From NCBI GenBank assembly GCA_903822975.1, contig CAIJRD010000017.1, forward strand, positions 62,001-126,000: a stretch of DNA of 64,000 bases, given 5' to 3'. Every line of letters begins with the position of its first letter. Within the stretch, counting starts at the first letter, position 1. Both the position numbers and the translations under genes were made by a program. Source of the DNA: an uncultured Sinobacteraceae bacterium (GTDB taxonomy: Bacteria > Pseudomonadota > Gammaproteobacteria > Nevskiales > Nevskiaceae). Positions 43,912 to 54,178 of the stretch are shown one piece after another. The notes beneath the pieces are model-generated. The model ran no database searches, was not told the origin of the DNA, and worked only from the letters and a program-made list of their open reading frames with translations.

Positions 43912-45669
43912 TCATGGTTGGCCTCGCGGGGTGCCGGAGGAGAGGGTCGGCGTGCCAACGGCGTGATCGACGTCGGCCAAGGCCATCAGCGTGCGCACAC
44001 CGGCGCGGCCGTCAGCATCGAGGCCATGCGCGCGCTGGAATTGCTGCAGCGATTTACGCAGATCGGAGTCGAAGCGATCGGACACCGGCGGATTCAACTT
44101 CTGGTGCTGTGCCTGTGCCAGACGCGTGCGCAACCAGCGCACCGAATCGCCGCGCGCACCGGGCAGGATGCGGTTGTCGTCGACTTCCTTGCGCCACAAG
44201 GTCAGGAATTCGCCACTCCACAACAGTCCGAGCTGTGCGATGGACAGACGCACCGGACCGTTGACGGTGTCGATCCGCGCATGTTCGTTGTCGAGTCCGA
44301 CCAGCAGTACATATTGCGTAGCGCCTTCGGGCAGCTGCAGCGTCAGAATCGCCGGTCGGTCGATGCTGCGCAGCTGTGCCAGATCACCTTGTGCGCGATA
44401 ACAGCCGAGCTTGCTCGCAGCCAGCGCACGGCAGACGTTTTCGCCGCGCGCAATGTGAATGGTGTCGTCCCACAGGCCGATCAGACGCGACATCACTTCC
44501 GGCAGCGGCTGCGCGCTGGCGCGCAGCGCGCCGACATCGACATCGACCGGCACCGCACTCGTGCTTGCGGCGGTGGGCGTCGCCGGACTCGCCGTGGTGC
44601 CGGTCGCCGGCGCAGTGGCCGCGGCATTCTCAGGCGCATTGGCTGCGGCGGCAGCCTCGCCGCTGCTCGCCGTCGGTGTGGCGTCGCTGACTGTCGGAAC
44701 CTCGGCGTTGCGCGTGGCGTGATGCCCGCCGAGCAGTTGTGCCGCGATGACGCCGGCGACTACTAGGGTTGCGACCGCCAGCGCAGCTTCGACATACAGC
44801 AGCGGCAGGCGTTGCGACAGCAGCGTCGGCAGTCGACGGCGCCAGGCCGATGTCGACTGTTCGAGGCCGAGCGCTTCGGTGGCAGCACGATCGACCACAT
44901 CGGGCGTCACGCTGCGCAGGCCGCGCGCGTAAGCACCGAGCAAGGCGCGATCGCAGACGATGTTGATCAGGCGCGGGATGCCCTTGGTGTAGTGATGCAC
45001 GCGCCGGATCGCGGCATGCGTGAACAGATCCGCCGCGCCGTTGGCGACGCGCAGACGATGCACGATGTAGCGCTCGGTGTCGCTCGCCTGCAAAGGCTGC
45101 AAACGCGCGCGCGCGGTGATGCGGCTGGCGAGCTGGCGCAGGTCGGCGCGTTCCAGCAGCGTCGCCAGTTCCGGCTGGCCGACCAGCATGATGCGCAGCA
45201 GCTTTTCCTTATCGGTTTCCAGATTGGTCAGCAGTCGAACCTGTTCCAGTACGCCGGGTTCGAGGTTCTGCGCTTCGTCGATGATCAGCACCGTGCGGCG
45301 CCCATCGGCGTGCGCGTGCAGCAGGTATTCGTTGAGCGCGTCGACCAGCGTTTTGATCGAGGTGGCCGGGTGCGCGTACTTCACGCCGAATTCGTCGCAG
45401 ATCGAGGCGACGAATTCCAGTTCGCTCTGCCGCGGATTGTGAATCATCGCGACATCGACGTTGTCGAGTTTCTGCGCCAATAGCGAGCGCACGATGGTGG
45501 TCTTGCCGGTTCCGACTTCGCCGGTCAGCTGGACAAATCCACCGTACTGGCCGGTGCCGTACAGCAGATGGCCGAGCGCTTCCTGATGGCCGGCACTGAG
45601 GTACAGGAAACTCGGGTCCGGCGCGATCGAAAACGGCGGCTCGCGGAGGCTGAAGTGAGCGGAATACAA
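43912..45669 (-). CDS. gspA: GspA/ExeA-like AAA ATPase with peptidoglycan-binding domain
   Basis: The TTG at 45669-45667 is taken as start (585 residues), giving LYSAHFSLREPPFSIAPDP, which matches the N-terminus of ExeA-type proteins (MYxxFGLREPPFSIAPDP). The frame stays open to 45729, but a TATACT (- strand, 45717-45712) there looks like a -10 box. The AAA domain has GEVGTGKTT near residue 50 and Walker B VLIIDEAQNL. A transmembrane segment lies near residues 290-310, then an Ala/Thr-rich linker, a region resembling an inactive C39-like fold, and a C-terminal peptidoglycan-binding domain (LRKSLQQFQRAHGLDADG). It pairs with GspB for secretin assembly. Confidence 0.87.
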   Translation of the reverse strand: MYSAHFSLREPPFSIAPDPSFLYLSAGHQEALGHLLYGTGQYGGFVQLTGEVGTGKTTIVRSLLAQKLDNVDVAMIHNPRQSELEFVASICDEFGVKYAHPATSIKTLVDALNEYLLHAHADGRRTVLIIDEAQNLEPGVLEQVRLLTNLETDKEKLLRIMLVGQPELATLLERADLRQLASRITARARLQPLQASDTERYIVHRLRVANGAADLFTHAAIRRVHHYTKGIPRLINIVCDRALLGAYARGLRSVTPDVVDRAATEALGLEQSTSAWRRRLPTLLSQRLPLLYVEAALAVATLVVAGVIAAQLLGGHHATRNAEVPTVSDATPTASSGEAAAAANAPENAAATAPATGTTASPATPTAASTSAVPVDVDVGALRASAQPLPEVMSRLIGLWDDTIHIARGENVCRALAASKLGCYRAQGDLAQLRSIDRPAILTLQLPEGATQYVLLVGLDNEHARIDTVNGPVRLSIAQLGLLWSGEFLTLWRKEVDDNRILPGARGDSVRWLRTRLAQAQHQKLNPPVSDRFDSDLRKSLQQFQRAHGLDADGRAGVRTLMALADVDHAVGTPTLSSGTPRGQP

Positions 45670-45729
45670 GGCGGAATCAAGACCAGAATGGCGCCAGGTC
45701 AGGCGCGGTTCAGTATATCGCCCGCGCAC

Positions 45730-46371
45730 TCAAGCCGGTTTGACTGCGCGCCCCAGCATGTCGATATGCCAAATGCCGTCTTCGAGATAGGGCGCGCCTT
45801 CGGCGACAAACCCGAAGTCGTTGTAGAAACGCTCCAGCCGCTGCTGCGCGCCCAGGCGCACGATCGCATCGGGAAAGCGCTGTGCGGTGCCGGTGAGCGC
45901 CTGCGCCATCAGTGCGCGGCCGAGGCCGCTGCGCCGCTGTGATGGATCGACCACGACGCGGCCGATCGACGCCTCCGGGTATTTCAGGCCCGGCGGCAAC
46001 AGTCGCGCATAGGCCAGCACGCGGCCGTCGCCGGCAATGCCACAAAGATGCTCGCTGGCGGCGTCGTAGCCGTCCATGTCCTGAAACACGCAGTTCTGTT
46101 CGACCACGAACACCTGCGTGCGCAGCCGCAGCAGCACGTAAAGGCGATCGACGTCGAGTTCGCGCCAGGTCTGCCAGTGCCACTGCAGCGCGGGCGCCAC
46201 GCAAGCGGCAGGCGCAGCTGCGCTGGGCGTGACGCCGAGATCGACGTCGACGTCGATCTCGGTCTCGACCTCGACCTCGACGTTGGCTTCGGTGCCGCGG
46301 ACGGCGCCGCGGTCGGCAACAGAGTCGGCCAGGGAGTCGGTTGTGGCCTTGGTGTTGACTGGATCAGTCAT
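45730..46371 (-). CDS. ElaA-family GNAT N-acetyltransferase
   Basis: The C-terminal 155 residues are an ElaA-type acetyltransferase (LYVLLRLRTQVFVVEQNCVF, RVVVDPSQRRSGLGRALM as acetyl-CoA site, and GFVAEGAPYLEDGIWHIDM). The ATG at 46371-46369 adds about 57 residues that include a repetitive acidic stretch (VEVEVETEIDVDVDLG) made from a GTCGAC-like DNA repeat. A GTG at 46200-46198 would give the normal family length, so the longer N-terminus is doubtful. The substrate is unknown. It lies between astB and gspA on the same strand. Confidence 0.78.
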   Translation of the reverse strand: MTDPVNTKATTDSLADSVADRGAVRGTEANVEVEVETEIDVDVDLGVTPSAAAPAACVAPALQWHWQTWRELDVDRLYVLLRLRTQVFVVEQNCVFQDMDGYDAASEHLCGIAGDGRVLAYARLLPPGLKYPEASIGRVVVDPSQRRSGLGRALMAQALTGTAQRFPDAIVRLGAQQRLERFYNDFGFVAEGAPYLEDGIWHIDMLGRAVKPA

Positions 46372-46440
46372 CGCCGCGTCATCGCCTTCGGTTTCGCGCC
46401 GGTCATCACCACACGGTCACCGCGCCGGATTTCGAATCGT

Positions 46441-47784
46441 TCATCGCTGGAATTCGTAAAGGCTGCCGAGGCCCAGAATCTGCGTGAGTTCGTCGAGCGC
46501 GTGGCGCGACTCGTCGAGCAGTTGCGGATCGGCGAGATCGGCGAACACCAGCCGATCGCGATAGTGCTTGCCGGCCCAGGCGACCAGTCGCGCGTACAGC
46601 GCGTCGTCGAGCCAGATTTTCGGATTCACCGCAGCACGCTCGGCCTCGGTCAGCACTACGCGCAGACGCAGGCAGGCGGGGCCGCCGCCGTTGCGCATGC
46701 TCTGCCGCAGGTCGAACACACGTACGGCGTCGATCGGAATCTGCGGGTCTTCGACCAGGCGCTTGATCGTGTTCCAGACGCGCGGGTTGTCGCGGCATTC
46801 CTGCGAGCAGATCAGCAGCTGGCCGCCACGACTGCCATCGGTGGTGGGCGGACACACCAGCTGGCTGTTGAAGAGGTAGGAGCCGACCGTGTCCTCCAGG
46901 CTGACTTCGGACTCGGCGATTTCCACCGCATGGAAATCGCCGAGCCGGCCGCGCGCCCAGTCGCGCACGGCGGCCGCATCGACGAATGCGCGCTGGTGAT
47001 ACAGCAGCAGCTCGCGATTGCCGACCGAGATGACGTCGTTGTGGAACACGCCGGCATCGATCGCAGCCGGCGTTTGCGCGGCGAAGTGCGTGTACGAGGG
47101 ATCGAGGCCGTGCAGCCGCGCCACCGCTTCGCTGGCCGCGCGCATCTGCCGTGCCGGGAAGCTCTCCGGCTTCGGGTCGGTATCGCCGGCCGCGCCGTAG
47201 ACAAACAACTCCAGGCCGTGCGCGCCGTAGTCGCTGCACAGACGCGTGTGATTGGCCGCGCCTTCGTCGCCGAGCGCGGGCGTTGCCGTGAGCGGTGCAT
47301 GGTGCTCGAAGAATTTTTCGTCTGCGAAGATGCGCCGCAGACTGCGCGCGGTGGTCTCCGGCTCGATCGCGCGATGCAGATTGCTGGCGAGATTCGCCGG
47401 TGTGAAGTGCAGCTTGCCGTCGCGCGTATCCGCGCTCGGCGACACCGTCGCCGCATTTGCGGTCCACATCGACGAGGCCGACGCCGCGGCCGCCAACATC
47501 GCCGGTGCGTCGTGCTGCGCTTTGCGTAGCACCTCGGCATCGCGGCCGTCGAAGCCGAGCCGCTTCAGTGAAGGGATGTGCGGACGCTCGTGCGGCGGCA
47601 GCACGCCCTGCGCAAGACCCAGCTCGGCCAGCGCCTTGGCTTTCGCCAGCCCTTGCAACACCGCCTCGCGCGGATTCGATGGTGCTTCGGCGTTCTTCTT
47701 CGAGGCGACGTTGCCGAACGCGAGTCCGGCGTAGTTGTGCGTCGGCCCGACCAGTCCGTCGAAGTTGGCTTCGGTGGCGCTCAT
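46441..47784 (-). CDS. astB: N-succinylarginine dihydrolase
   Basis: Second enzyme of the AST pathway: hydrolyses N-succinylarginine to succinylornithine, CO2 and two ammonia. 447 residues, full length. The opening [21 protein letters not shown] is diagnostic; the amidinotransferase-fold catalytic residues lie in NDVISVGN and the C-terminal region around [13 protein letters not shown]. The ATG at 47784-47782 is the only sensible start. It is in the leftward block with astD and astA. Confidence 0.97.
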   Translation of the reverse strand: MSATEANFDGLVGPTHNYAGLAFGNVASKKNAEAPSNPREAVLQGLAKAKALAELGLAQGVLPPHERPHIPSLKRLGFDGRDAEVLRKAQHDAPAMLAAAASASSMWTANAATVSPSADTRDGKLHFTPANLASNLHRAIEPETTARSLRRIFADEKFFEHHAPLTATPALGDEGAANHTRLCSDYGAHGLELFVYGAAGDTDPKPESFPARQMRAASEAVARLHGLDPSYTHFAAQTPAAIDAGVFHNDVISVGNRELLLYHQRAFVDAAAVRDWARGRLGDFHAVEIAESEVSLEDTVGSYLFNSQLVCPPTTDGSRGGQLLICSQECRDNPRVWNTIKRLVEDPQIPIDAVRVFDLRQSMRNGGGPACLRLRVVLTEAERAAVNPKIWLDDALYARLVAWAGKHYRDRLVFADLADPQLLDESRHALDELTQILGLGSLYEFQR

Positions 47785-47809
47785 TTCGGATCCGGCTTGC
47801 GTGCGTGCT

Positions 47810-48418
47810 TCATGGGCCGAAATGCGGCTGGCTCAGCTGATTGACGAAGAATGCGAATGCGCGCGGTTCGATCGCCAGCGTCAGCGCCACCCCATAGACC
47901 GCGCCCCACAGGTGCGCGCTGTGATTGATGTTGTCGCGCTTCAGGTGATCCTGATACCAGGTCCAGCCGAAGTAGGCTACCGCGTAAAGGATCGCCGGCA
48001 CCGGCAGCACGAACACATAGATCGTCGACCAGGGCCGGAACAGGATGAACGCAAACAGCACGGCGGATACGCCGCCGGAGGCGCCGAGGCTGCGATAGCC
48101 GCGATCCTTGCGGTGCTGCAGGAAGCTCGGAATGATCGCGGCGACGATCGCGCTGCAGTAGAACAACACGAAGCCGGCGATGCCGAGTTCGGTTTGATAA
48201 AAGCCTTCGACCGCGCGGCCGAAGAAGAACAGCGTGAACATGTTGAAGATCAGATGCTGCGGGTCCGCATGCACGAAGCCGTGTGTCAGCAGGCGCTCGT
48301 ATTGATGCTTCTCGGTGATCGCCTGCGGCCACAGAATCAGGCGCTGCATCAGCAGGCGGCGATTGAACGCCAGAATCGAAATCGTGATCGTCACGCCGAT
48401 CAACAGCAACGTCGTCAT
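47810..48418 (-). CDS. Rhomboid family intramembrane serine protease
   Basis: A 202-residue membrane protein with about six hydrophobic segments. The catalytic Ser is in [11 protein letters not shown], the catalytic His in [14 protein letters not shown], and the HxxxN element is [13 protein letters not shown], so it should be an active rhomboid cleaving transmembrane substrates. Substrate unknown. Its ATG overlaps the stop codon of the upstream YiiX-like gene by four bases (ATGA), so they are co-translated. Confidence 0.92.
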   Translation of the reverse strand: MTTLLLIGVTITISILAFNRRLLMQRLILWPQAITEKHQYERLLTHGFVHADPQHLIFNMFTLFFFGRAVEGFYQTELGIAGFVLFYCSAIVAAIIPSFLQHRKDRGYRSLGASGGVSAVLFAFILFRPWSTIYVFVLPVPAILYAVAYFGWTWYQDHLKRDNINHSAHLWGAVYGVALTLAIEPRAFAFFVNQLSQPHFGP

Positions 48419-49062
48419 CGTACATCCAGGGTAGTGCTGCTGGAGGAGCGCTCGCGCGGTTCGCGCGCGAGTCGGAACAGGAGCTGTACACGCGCATCGC
48501 CCCAGATGTCGCCAGGGCAGACATAGCCGCGTGTTGCGCTGCCGAGTTTAAGGTCTGCGCCGCTGCTGAGGAAACATTCGTGGACCAGCTCGGAACAGAT
48601 GTAGGCGTCGTCGTGGCGGCGCTGACGCGCGACGCGCCCGAGCAGCACGCGCGCCAGAATGCGGTAAACCTCGCTGCGGTCGTAGGGGTCGGCGAGTTGG
48701 TCGAGGCCGTAACCCATCGCCGCGGTCATGCGCGGATGATCGAGCCCGGCGATGCGCGCGACGACGATCTCGCCGTCGTAGGGTTTGCCGCCGGCGTAGT
48801 CGTTCAGATATTTCGACAGCGGCGCAAAGCGCACGCCAAAAGTCTCGACACTTTCCAGCAGCAGTACGCGCTGCAACTGCGGTTCGCGATAGATGATGCC
48901 GACGTGACTCCAGGTCGAGCGCGTCATGCTCCGGATCAGGCGCGAGAACAGATAATTGCCGGCCGCAAACAGCAGATCGCCGCTCTGCAGTTGCGCACGG
49001 ATGTCGGCGTAGCGCTGCGCCGGCAGCGCGCGGACCGCGTCGATGCTGAGTGCTGCGGCCAT
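48415..49062 (-). CDS. YiiX/YebB-like NlpC/P60 cysteine hydrolase
   Basis: A 215-residue member of the permuted papain-like YiiX/YebB group of the NlpC/P60 superfamily. The opening LQSGDLLFA, the catalytic His in STWSHVGIIYR and the catalytic Cys in YICSELVHECF are present. There is no signal peptide, so it appears cytosolic or membrane-associated; relatives act on lipid-linked or peptide bonds, but the substrate is not known. It starts 11 bases after the threonine aldolase gene and overlaps the rhomboid gene. Confidence 0.85.
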   Translation of the reverse strand: MAAALSIDAVRALPAQRYADIRAQLQSGDLLFAAGNYLFSRLIRSMTRSTWSHVGIIYREPQLQRVLLLESVETFGVRFAPLSKYLNDYAGGKPYDGEIVVARIAGLDHPRMTAAMGYGLDQLADPYDRSEVYRILARVLLGRVARQRRHDDAYICSELVHECFLSSGADLKLGSATRGYVCPGDIWGDARVQLLFRLAREPRERSSSSTTLDVR

Positions 49063-49073
49063 CGCGCGGGGCT

Positions 49074-50183
49074 TCAGCCGCCGAGTGTGGCGGCGAACAG
49101 CTTCAGCAGCCGCTCGATTTGCGCGCGCGAGATATCGAGGTGCGTGACCAGTCGCGTGCGCGCGCCGAGGCTCAGCCGCAGGCCCTGGCCCTGGCCCGAA
49201 GAATGAGGCTGGGCCTGGTTCTTGTCCTGAGCCTGGTCCTGCATTGCTGCCGCCAGTGCGGCGATCTGCATCGGCGCCAGTCGCAGATAGACGATGTTGG
49301 TCTCGACCGGTTCGACCTCGAGCCCGAGTGCGCGCAGGCCCGTTGCCAGATGCGCTGCGTTGGCGTGGTCATCGGCCAGACGCGCAACGTTGTGTTCCAG
49401 CGCATAGAGGCCGGCGGCGGCGAGTACGCCGGCCTGGCGCATGCCGCCACCGAGCGCCTTGCGCCAGCGGCGTGCGCGGCCGATCAATTCGCGCGAACTC
49501 AGCAGCAAGGATCCGACCGGTGCACCGAGGCCCTTGCTCAGGCACAGCGAGACCGAATCGAAGCCTTGCACCGCCGCGCGTTCGTCGATGCCGAGCTTGA
49601 CGATCGCGTTGTACAGCCGCGCGCCGTCGAGATGTGTGGCCAGGCCGAACGCGCGCGCCAGACTGGTCGCGGCGCGCAGATAGTCCTGCGACAGCACGCG
49701 GCCATGAATCGTGTTTTCCAGCGCCAGCAGACGCGTGCGCGCGAAGTGAACATCGTCGGGTTTGATCGCAGCTTCGATATCGGTGAGCGCAATCGAGCCG
49801 TCGGGCTGGTTGTTGAGCGGCTGCGGCTGGATGCTGCCGAGCACGGCCGCACCGCCCTGTTCGTAGCGATAGGTATGCGCGTCCTGGCCGACCAGATATT
49901 CGTCGCCGCGTCCGCAATGCGACATCAGCGCGCAGAGATTGCTCTGGGTGCCGCTCGGAAAGAACAGCGCCGCTTCGAAGCCGAACCGCTCGGCGGCGAC
50001 TGCCTGCAGCCGGTTCACCGTGGCATCGTCGCCGTAGACGTCGTCTCCGACTTCGGCGGCCGCCATCGCCGCACGCATCGCTGCAGTCGGCTGGGTCACG
50101 GTGTCACTGCGCAGGTCGATGATTCCGTCTTCTGCGTCTGCGGTTGCTTGAGTTGCTGCTGTCTTGCGCATATCCGTATGCAT
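49074..50183 (-). CDS. ltaE: Low-specificity L-threonine aldolase
   Basis: PLP enzyme that splits threonine or allo-threonine into glycine and acetaldehyde. 369 residues. IDLRSDTVTQPT, GDDVYGDDATVNRLQ, THLDGARLYNA and the PLP lysine in SLCLSKGLGAPVGS are all conserved. A Gln/Asp-rich insert (about residues 318-335) near the C-terminus is not typical. The start is the ATG at 50183 or the one at 50171. It follows astD after 32 bases in the leftward block. Confidence 0.93.
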   Translation of the reverse strand: MHTDMRKTAATQATADAEDGIIDLRSDTVTQPTAAMRAAMAAAEVGDDVYGDDATVNRLQAVAAERFGFEAALFFPSGTQSNLCALMSHCGRGDEYLVGQDAHTYRYEQGGAAVLGSIQPQPLNNQPDGSIALTDIEAAIKPDDVHFARTRLLALENTIHGRVLSQDYLRAATSLARAFGLATHLDGARLYNAIVKLGIDERAAVQGFDSVSLCLSKGLGAPVGSLLLSSRELIGRARRWRKALGGGMRQAGVLAAAGLYALEHNVARLADDHANAAHLATGLRALGLEVEPVETNIVYLRLAPMQIAALAAAMQDQAQDKNQAQPHSSGQGQGLRLSLGARTRLVTHLDISRAQIERLLKLFAATLGG

Positions 50184-50215
50184 CCCGTTCGAAGCTTGGT
50201 GGAGTCGCGCGTCGC

Positions 50216-51697
50216 TCAGGGTGGCAGCGTCAATCCCGGCGACAGGCTTGCGGGCAGTTCACACTGCTGCGCTTCGATCGAGGCGACCGGGTAGGCGCAG
50301 TAGTCGGCCGCGTAATACGCGCTGGGCCGATGATTGCCGCTCGCGCCGATGCCGCCGAACGGCGCGGCACTCGATGCGCCGGTGGTCTGCCGGTTCCAGT
50401 TGACGATGCCCGCGCGGATGTCGCGGAAGAACTGCTCGTAGTCGCCACGATGATCCGACAGCAGCGCGGCCGACAGTCCGTAGCGCGTGCGATTGGCTTT
50501 CGCGATGGCTTCGTCGAGTGTGGCGTAGCGGTCTACTTGCAGCAGCGGGCCGAAGTATTCCTCGTCGGGTAGATCAGTGATCGCCGAGACATCGAGCAGG
50601 GATGGCGTGACGAAGGCCTCGCCCAGTTCGTGGCGCCGCATTTCGACCAGCGGGCGTGCGCCGCGTCCGAGCAGGTCAGCCTGCGCGGCGAGCAATCCAT
50701 CGGCGGCCTGCTTTGAGATCAACGGCCCCATGTACGGTTGTGGCTCGGCGTCGTGTGCGCCCAGCGTGAGACTGCGGACGACGTCGCTGAGGGCGGCGAT
50801 AAACCGGTCACCTTCAGCGCCCGCGCGCACGAACAGCCGACGTGCGCAGGTGCAGCGTTGTCCGGACGACAGATACGCGGATTGCACGACATCGTGTAGC
50901 GCCGCGCGCGTGTCGGCGACTTCGCCGACGATCAAGGGATTGTTGCCGCCGAGTTCCAGCGCGAGGATGCGCTGCGGCGTCTCGGCGAACTGACGCGCGA
51001 GGATGCGACCGGTGCGTGCGCTGCCGGTGAAGTACAGGCCATCCAGTTCCGCATGGCCGGCGAGTGCCGCACCGGTTTCGCGCTCGCCCTGCAGCAGCGT
51101 GAACACGCCGGGCGGAATGCCGGCGGCGAGCCACAGCTTGGCGGTTTCCTCCGCCACCAGCGGTGTCAGCTCGCTCGGCTTGAACACCACGCAATTGCCG
51201 GCGAGCAACGCCGGCACGATATGCCCGTTCGGCAAATGGCCGGGGAAGTTGTACGGGCCGAACACCGCGACCACGCCATGCGGCCGATGACGCAGCACCT
51301 GCCGCAGCGCGCCGTTCTGCGTCTCGCTCTTGCCGGTGCGCGCATGCCAGGCATGCACCGAGATGTCGATCTTGCCGATCATCGCCGCCACTTCGCCGCG
51401 CGCATCCCACAGCGGCTTGCCGGTCTCGCGGCCGATCACATCGGCCAGATGTTCCTTGTGTTCGAGCAGCTGCTCGGCAAAGGCGCGGACGATGGCCTCG
51501 CGTTCGACGAAGGGCCGGCAGGCCCAGGCACTCGCGGCGGCGCGCGCGGCCTGCAATGCCGCCTCGATGTCGGCGACCGACGCCGCCGCGCCGCGCCAGA
51601 TTTCCGCACCCGTGGCAGGGTTCAGACTGCCGAATGCAGTGCCGCTGCCAGGGCGCCATGCGCCTGCGATCAGCAGCGCGCCTTCATTGGACGTCAT
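50216..51697 (-). CDS. astD: Succinylglutamate-semialdehyde dehydrogenase
   Basis: Fourth AST enzyme: oxidises N-succinylglutamate semialdehyde to succinylglutamate with NAD+. 493 residues from the ATG at 51697, chosen over 51709 because GGAG sits at the right distance before it. Catalytic Glu is in [10 protein letters not shown] and catalytic Cys in [33 protein letters not shown] is the family signature. The start codon lies inside the 3' end of the YdcF-like gene, which suggests translational coupling. Confidence 0.96.
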   Translation of the reverse strand: MTSNEGALLIAGAWRPGSGTAFGSLNPATGAEIWRGAAASVADIEAALQAARAAASAWACRPFVEREAIVRAFAEQLLEHKEHLADVIGRETGKPLWDARGEVAAMIGKIDISVHAWHARTGKSETQNGALRQVLRHRPHGVVAVFGPYNFPGHLPNGHIVPALLAGNCVVFKPSELTPLVAEETAKLWLAAGIPPGVFTLLQGERETGAALAGHAELDGLYFTGSARTGRILARQFAETPQRILALELGGNNPLIVGEVADTRAALHDVVQSAYLSSGQRCTCARRLFVRAGAEGDRFIAALSDVVRSLTLGAHDAEPQPYMGPLISKQAADGLLAAQADLLGRGARPLVEMRRHELGEAFVTPSLLDVSAITDLPDEEYFGPLLQVDRYATLDEAIAKANRTRYGLSAALLSDHRGDYEQFFRDIRAGIVNWNRQTTGASSAAPFGGIGASGNHRPSAYYAADYCAYPVASIEAQQCELPASLSPGLTLPP

Positions 51698-52514
51698 GCA
51701 ATTCTCCATTTGCGGACGCCGTCGGCTGCGCGTCCTGCGGAGCCGGAAACCAGGCGTCGGTTCGATGCATCAGATGATAGGCGAGCAGCCCGAGCCACTC
51801 CTTCAGACCGACGGTGGTGCCGGCGAGTGTGTCGTCCGGCGACAGTGCGAACCAGTGTGCATCGCCGGCGATGTAGTCGACCGGGTAGGGCAACAGGTTC
51901 CAGCCGGCCATTCGAAAACAGCCGACCGCGCGCGGCATGTGCCAGGCCGAGGTCACCAGCAACCAGGTCTCGCCCGGCTTGGGCTGCGCCAGTTGCTTCG
52001 ACAGCAACGCGTTCTCCCAGGTGTTGCGCGAATCGCGCTCCAACAGGATGCGCTCGGGCTCGACGCCGAGGGCTTCGAACAGCGGACCTGCGATATCGGC
52101 TTCGCGGTGCACCTGATCGCGCAACGCGCCGGAGCCGCCGGAGAACAGCAGCCGTGCATTCGGATAGCGGCGACTCAGCGCCACCGCGGCAGTGATGCGC
52201 TCACCGGCGCCGCCAAGTTGCGGCTGGCCAGCGAGCTGCGAGGCATAGGGAAGGATTGCGCCACCGAGCACGACGATGCCGTCGACATGCGGCGGCAAGG
52301 GTGGAATCGGAAAGCGCTGCTCGAGCGGTCCGACGATCCAATGCGTCAGCGGCAGCAACAACAGCGCAGCGCTGCACAGCAGTGCGACGCCAACGAGCCG
52401 GCGGCCGCCGCGCGGTGATCGCGGCAACAGCAGCCAGGCGGCGAGCAACAGCAGGAACAGCAGGCTACCGGGAGCGAGCAGCGACCACAGGATCTTCGAC
52501 AACGCAAAGCTCAT
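51684..52514 (-). CDS. YdcF/ElyC-like DUF218 membrane protein
   Basis: A 276-residue protein with two N-terminal transmembrane helices (about residues 12-30 and 40-58) and a DUF218 domain: [31 protein letters not shown] and [12 protein letters not shown]. ElyC of E. coli, of similar build, affects peptidoglycan/enterobacterial antigen lipid-carrier metabolism, but the reaction is unknown. The last 14 bases overlap astD. Confidence 0.85.
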   Translation of the reverse strand: MSFALSKILWSLLAPGSLLFLLLLAAWLLLPRSPRGGRRLVGVALLCSAALLLLPLTHWIVGPLEQRFPIPPLPPHVDGIVVLGGAILPYASQLAGQPQLGGAGERITAAVALSRRYPNARLLFSGGSGALRDQVHREADIAGPLFEALGVEPERILLERDSRNTWENALLSKQLAQPKPGETWLLVTSAWHMPRAVGCFRMAGWNLLPYPVDYIAGDAHWFALSPDDTLAGTTVGLKEWLGLLAYHLMHRTDAWFPAPQDAQPTASANGELHDVQ

Positions 52515-52665
52515 GCGCGCGGGAAGCTCATTGGACTTGCGATGACCGCGGCTGCATTCAATCGGCAGTGGCGCCTGCGATTCGGCACACCGCGCAACAC
52601 GCAGCGCGGCTTGCGATTCAGCGTGTGGCTCACGCTGCGGCGCTCATCAAAACGGGGAATCAGAT

Positions 52666-53682
52666 TCACAGCGTAATCGTGCGCAGCAGATCGCCGTCGG
52701 CGACTTCGAGCGCATCCGCCAGTTCATCGGAGATTTCCAGTGCATCGGCGTCCGGTGTCAGTGGTGCCAGTGCACAGCGGAAATCGCGCAGACTCGTATT
52801 GGCGATCAACAGACTGTCGCCACCGGCTTGTGTGGCCGCGACACGCCGCGCCGGGAACAGGTGCGAATCGCGCACGCAGCGAATCGCGTGCAATGGTGCT
52901 TCGACGGTCGGTCCGCCGTCGAAAATATCGATATAGCCCTGGTAGCGGAAGCCTTCCTGTTCGAGCAGGTGCAGCGCCGGTGCGGTCTGCGGATGCACCT
53001 GGCCCATCACGTCCTGTGCGGTCTTCGGCAGCAAGACGGCGTAGATCGGATGCGGCGGCATCAACTCGGCGATGAAGGCCTTGTTGCCCATGCCGACGAT
53101 GTGTTCGGCGCGATCGTAGTCGACCGTGAAGAAGTGCCGCCCGAGACCTTCCCAGAACGGCGAATGGCCCGCGTCGTTGGACACACCGCGCATTTCGGCG
53201 ATGACTTTTTCTGCGAAGCGGTGCGGGAACTGCGCCATGAACAGGAAGCGGCACTTCGACAGCAGCTTGCCGGCGCCGGCGCCGCGAAAGCTCGGCTTCA
53301 GGAACAGCGAGCACAGCACGCTGGTGCCGGTGTAGTCGTTCGACAGGTACAGCGTCGGCACCTTGTTGTAGATGCCGAGCACGCGTGAGGCGTGCACGGT
53401 GACGCCGACACGATAGTTGTAGAACGCCTCGTCGAGTCCGCAGGCGGCCTCGATTGCGCAGCAGGCACCGATCTCGCCGGTGGTCGTCTCTTCCATCACG
53501 AACATGTAGCGCTCGTGACCGGCGACGATCACATCCTTCGCGAACGAAGCCTCGGACAACTCGATCTTCTGCTGCAGGAATTCCGGCACCGGTGGCAGCG
53601 AGGTGAAGCCGGCACCCGCGCTTTCGGCCATCGCCACCAAGGCGTCAAGATCGCCGAGCCGGATTGGGCGGATCAGTTTCAT
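52666..53682 (-). CDS. astA: Arginine N-succinyltransferase
   Basis: First AST enzyme: transfers succinyl from succinyl-CoA to the alpha-amino group of arginine. 338 residues, full length. The opening IRPIRLGDLDALVAMAESAG-type sequence (in part: LIRPI, LVAMAE), GAGFTSLP, FLKPSFRGAGAGKLLSKCR and HPIYAVLLPK are diagnostic. A single gene is present, not the AruF/AruG pair of Pseudomonas. Its ATG overlaps the thioesterase stop (ATGA). A 151-base gap separates it from the YdcF-like gene downstream. Confidence 0.97.
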   Translation of the reverse strand: MKLIRPIRLGDLDALVAMAESAGAGFTSLPPVPEFLQQKIELSEASFAKDVIVAGHERYMFVMEETTTGEIGACCAIEAACGLDEAFYNYRVGVTVHASRVLGIYNKVPTLYLSNDYTGTSVLCSLFLKPSFRGAGAGKLLSKCRFLFMAQFPHRFAEKVIAEMRGVSNDAGHSPFWEGLGRHFFTVDYDRAEHIVGMGNKAFIAELMPPHPIYAVLLPKTAQDVMGQVHPQTAPALHLLEQEGFRYQGYIDIFDGGPTVEAPLHAIRCVRDSHLFPARRVAATQAGGDSLLIANTSLRDFRCALAPLTPDADALEISDELADALEVADGDLLRTITL

Positions 53683-54176
53683 CGCCGCACTCCGGCCGCA
53701 GCGCTACTCGCACCGGCGACGTGACCGTGATCGACCTGCACGCCGGGCGCGCCGCGTTGCAGTGCTTCACGCAGGCGCGCAGGGATCGGTGCCTTGTTGA
53801 AACTGTGTGGATCGACATGCACGTACACGGTTTCGGTCTGCGCCAGCAGCGCGTCTTCGCCGGCGCGACGCATCTCGCAGCGCATCGTCACCGAGGTGGT
53901 GCCGAGTCGCAGCGCTTCCACGCGGATTTCGAGCACGTCATCGAAGCGCGCGGAACTTCGCCACTCGATCGTGTGCTTCACCAGCTGCAGTTCCGGATTG
54001 CTGTCCGGCGCGTGCGCGCCATAGCCGAGCGCACGCATGAACTCGGTGAAGGCGACGTCCACGTATTCGGTGTAGCGGCTGTTGAACACGACCTTCTGCG
54101 CATCGCATTCGCTGTAGCGCACGCGCAGGAAATGGCGAAAAGGCAGCGCGGGGTCGTGGGTATGGTGATCGTCCAT
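53679..54176 (-). CDS. Hotdog-fold acyl-CoA thioesterase (4HBT type)
   Basis: 165 residues from the ATG at 54176. The 4-hydroxybenzoyl-CoA thioesterase-like core has RVRYSECDAQKVVFNSRYTEYVD, with the conserved Asp, and a later strand SVTMRCEMRR. It starts directly after the stop codon of the M20 hydrolase and overlaps astA by four bases, so it is tightly bound to the AST genes. One idea is that it hydrolyses surplus succinyl-CoA or another acyl-CoA around the pathway, but this is not shown by sequence. Confidence 0.85.
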   Translation of the reverse strand: MDDHHTHDPALPFRHFLRVRYSECDAQKVVFNSRYTEYVDVAFTEFMRALGYGAHAPDSNPELQLVKHTIEWRSSARFDDVLEIRVEALRLGTTSVTMRCEMRRAGEDALLAQTETVYVHVDPHSFNKAPIPARLREALQRGAPGVQVDHGHVAGASSAAAGVRR

Positions 54177-54178
54177 GT

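Noticed and set aside
45670-45729. N-terminal extension of GspA to 45729
   Set aside because: The extension is not like ExeA-type N-termini and covers a probable -10 box.
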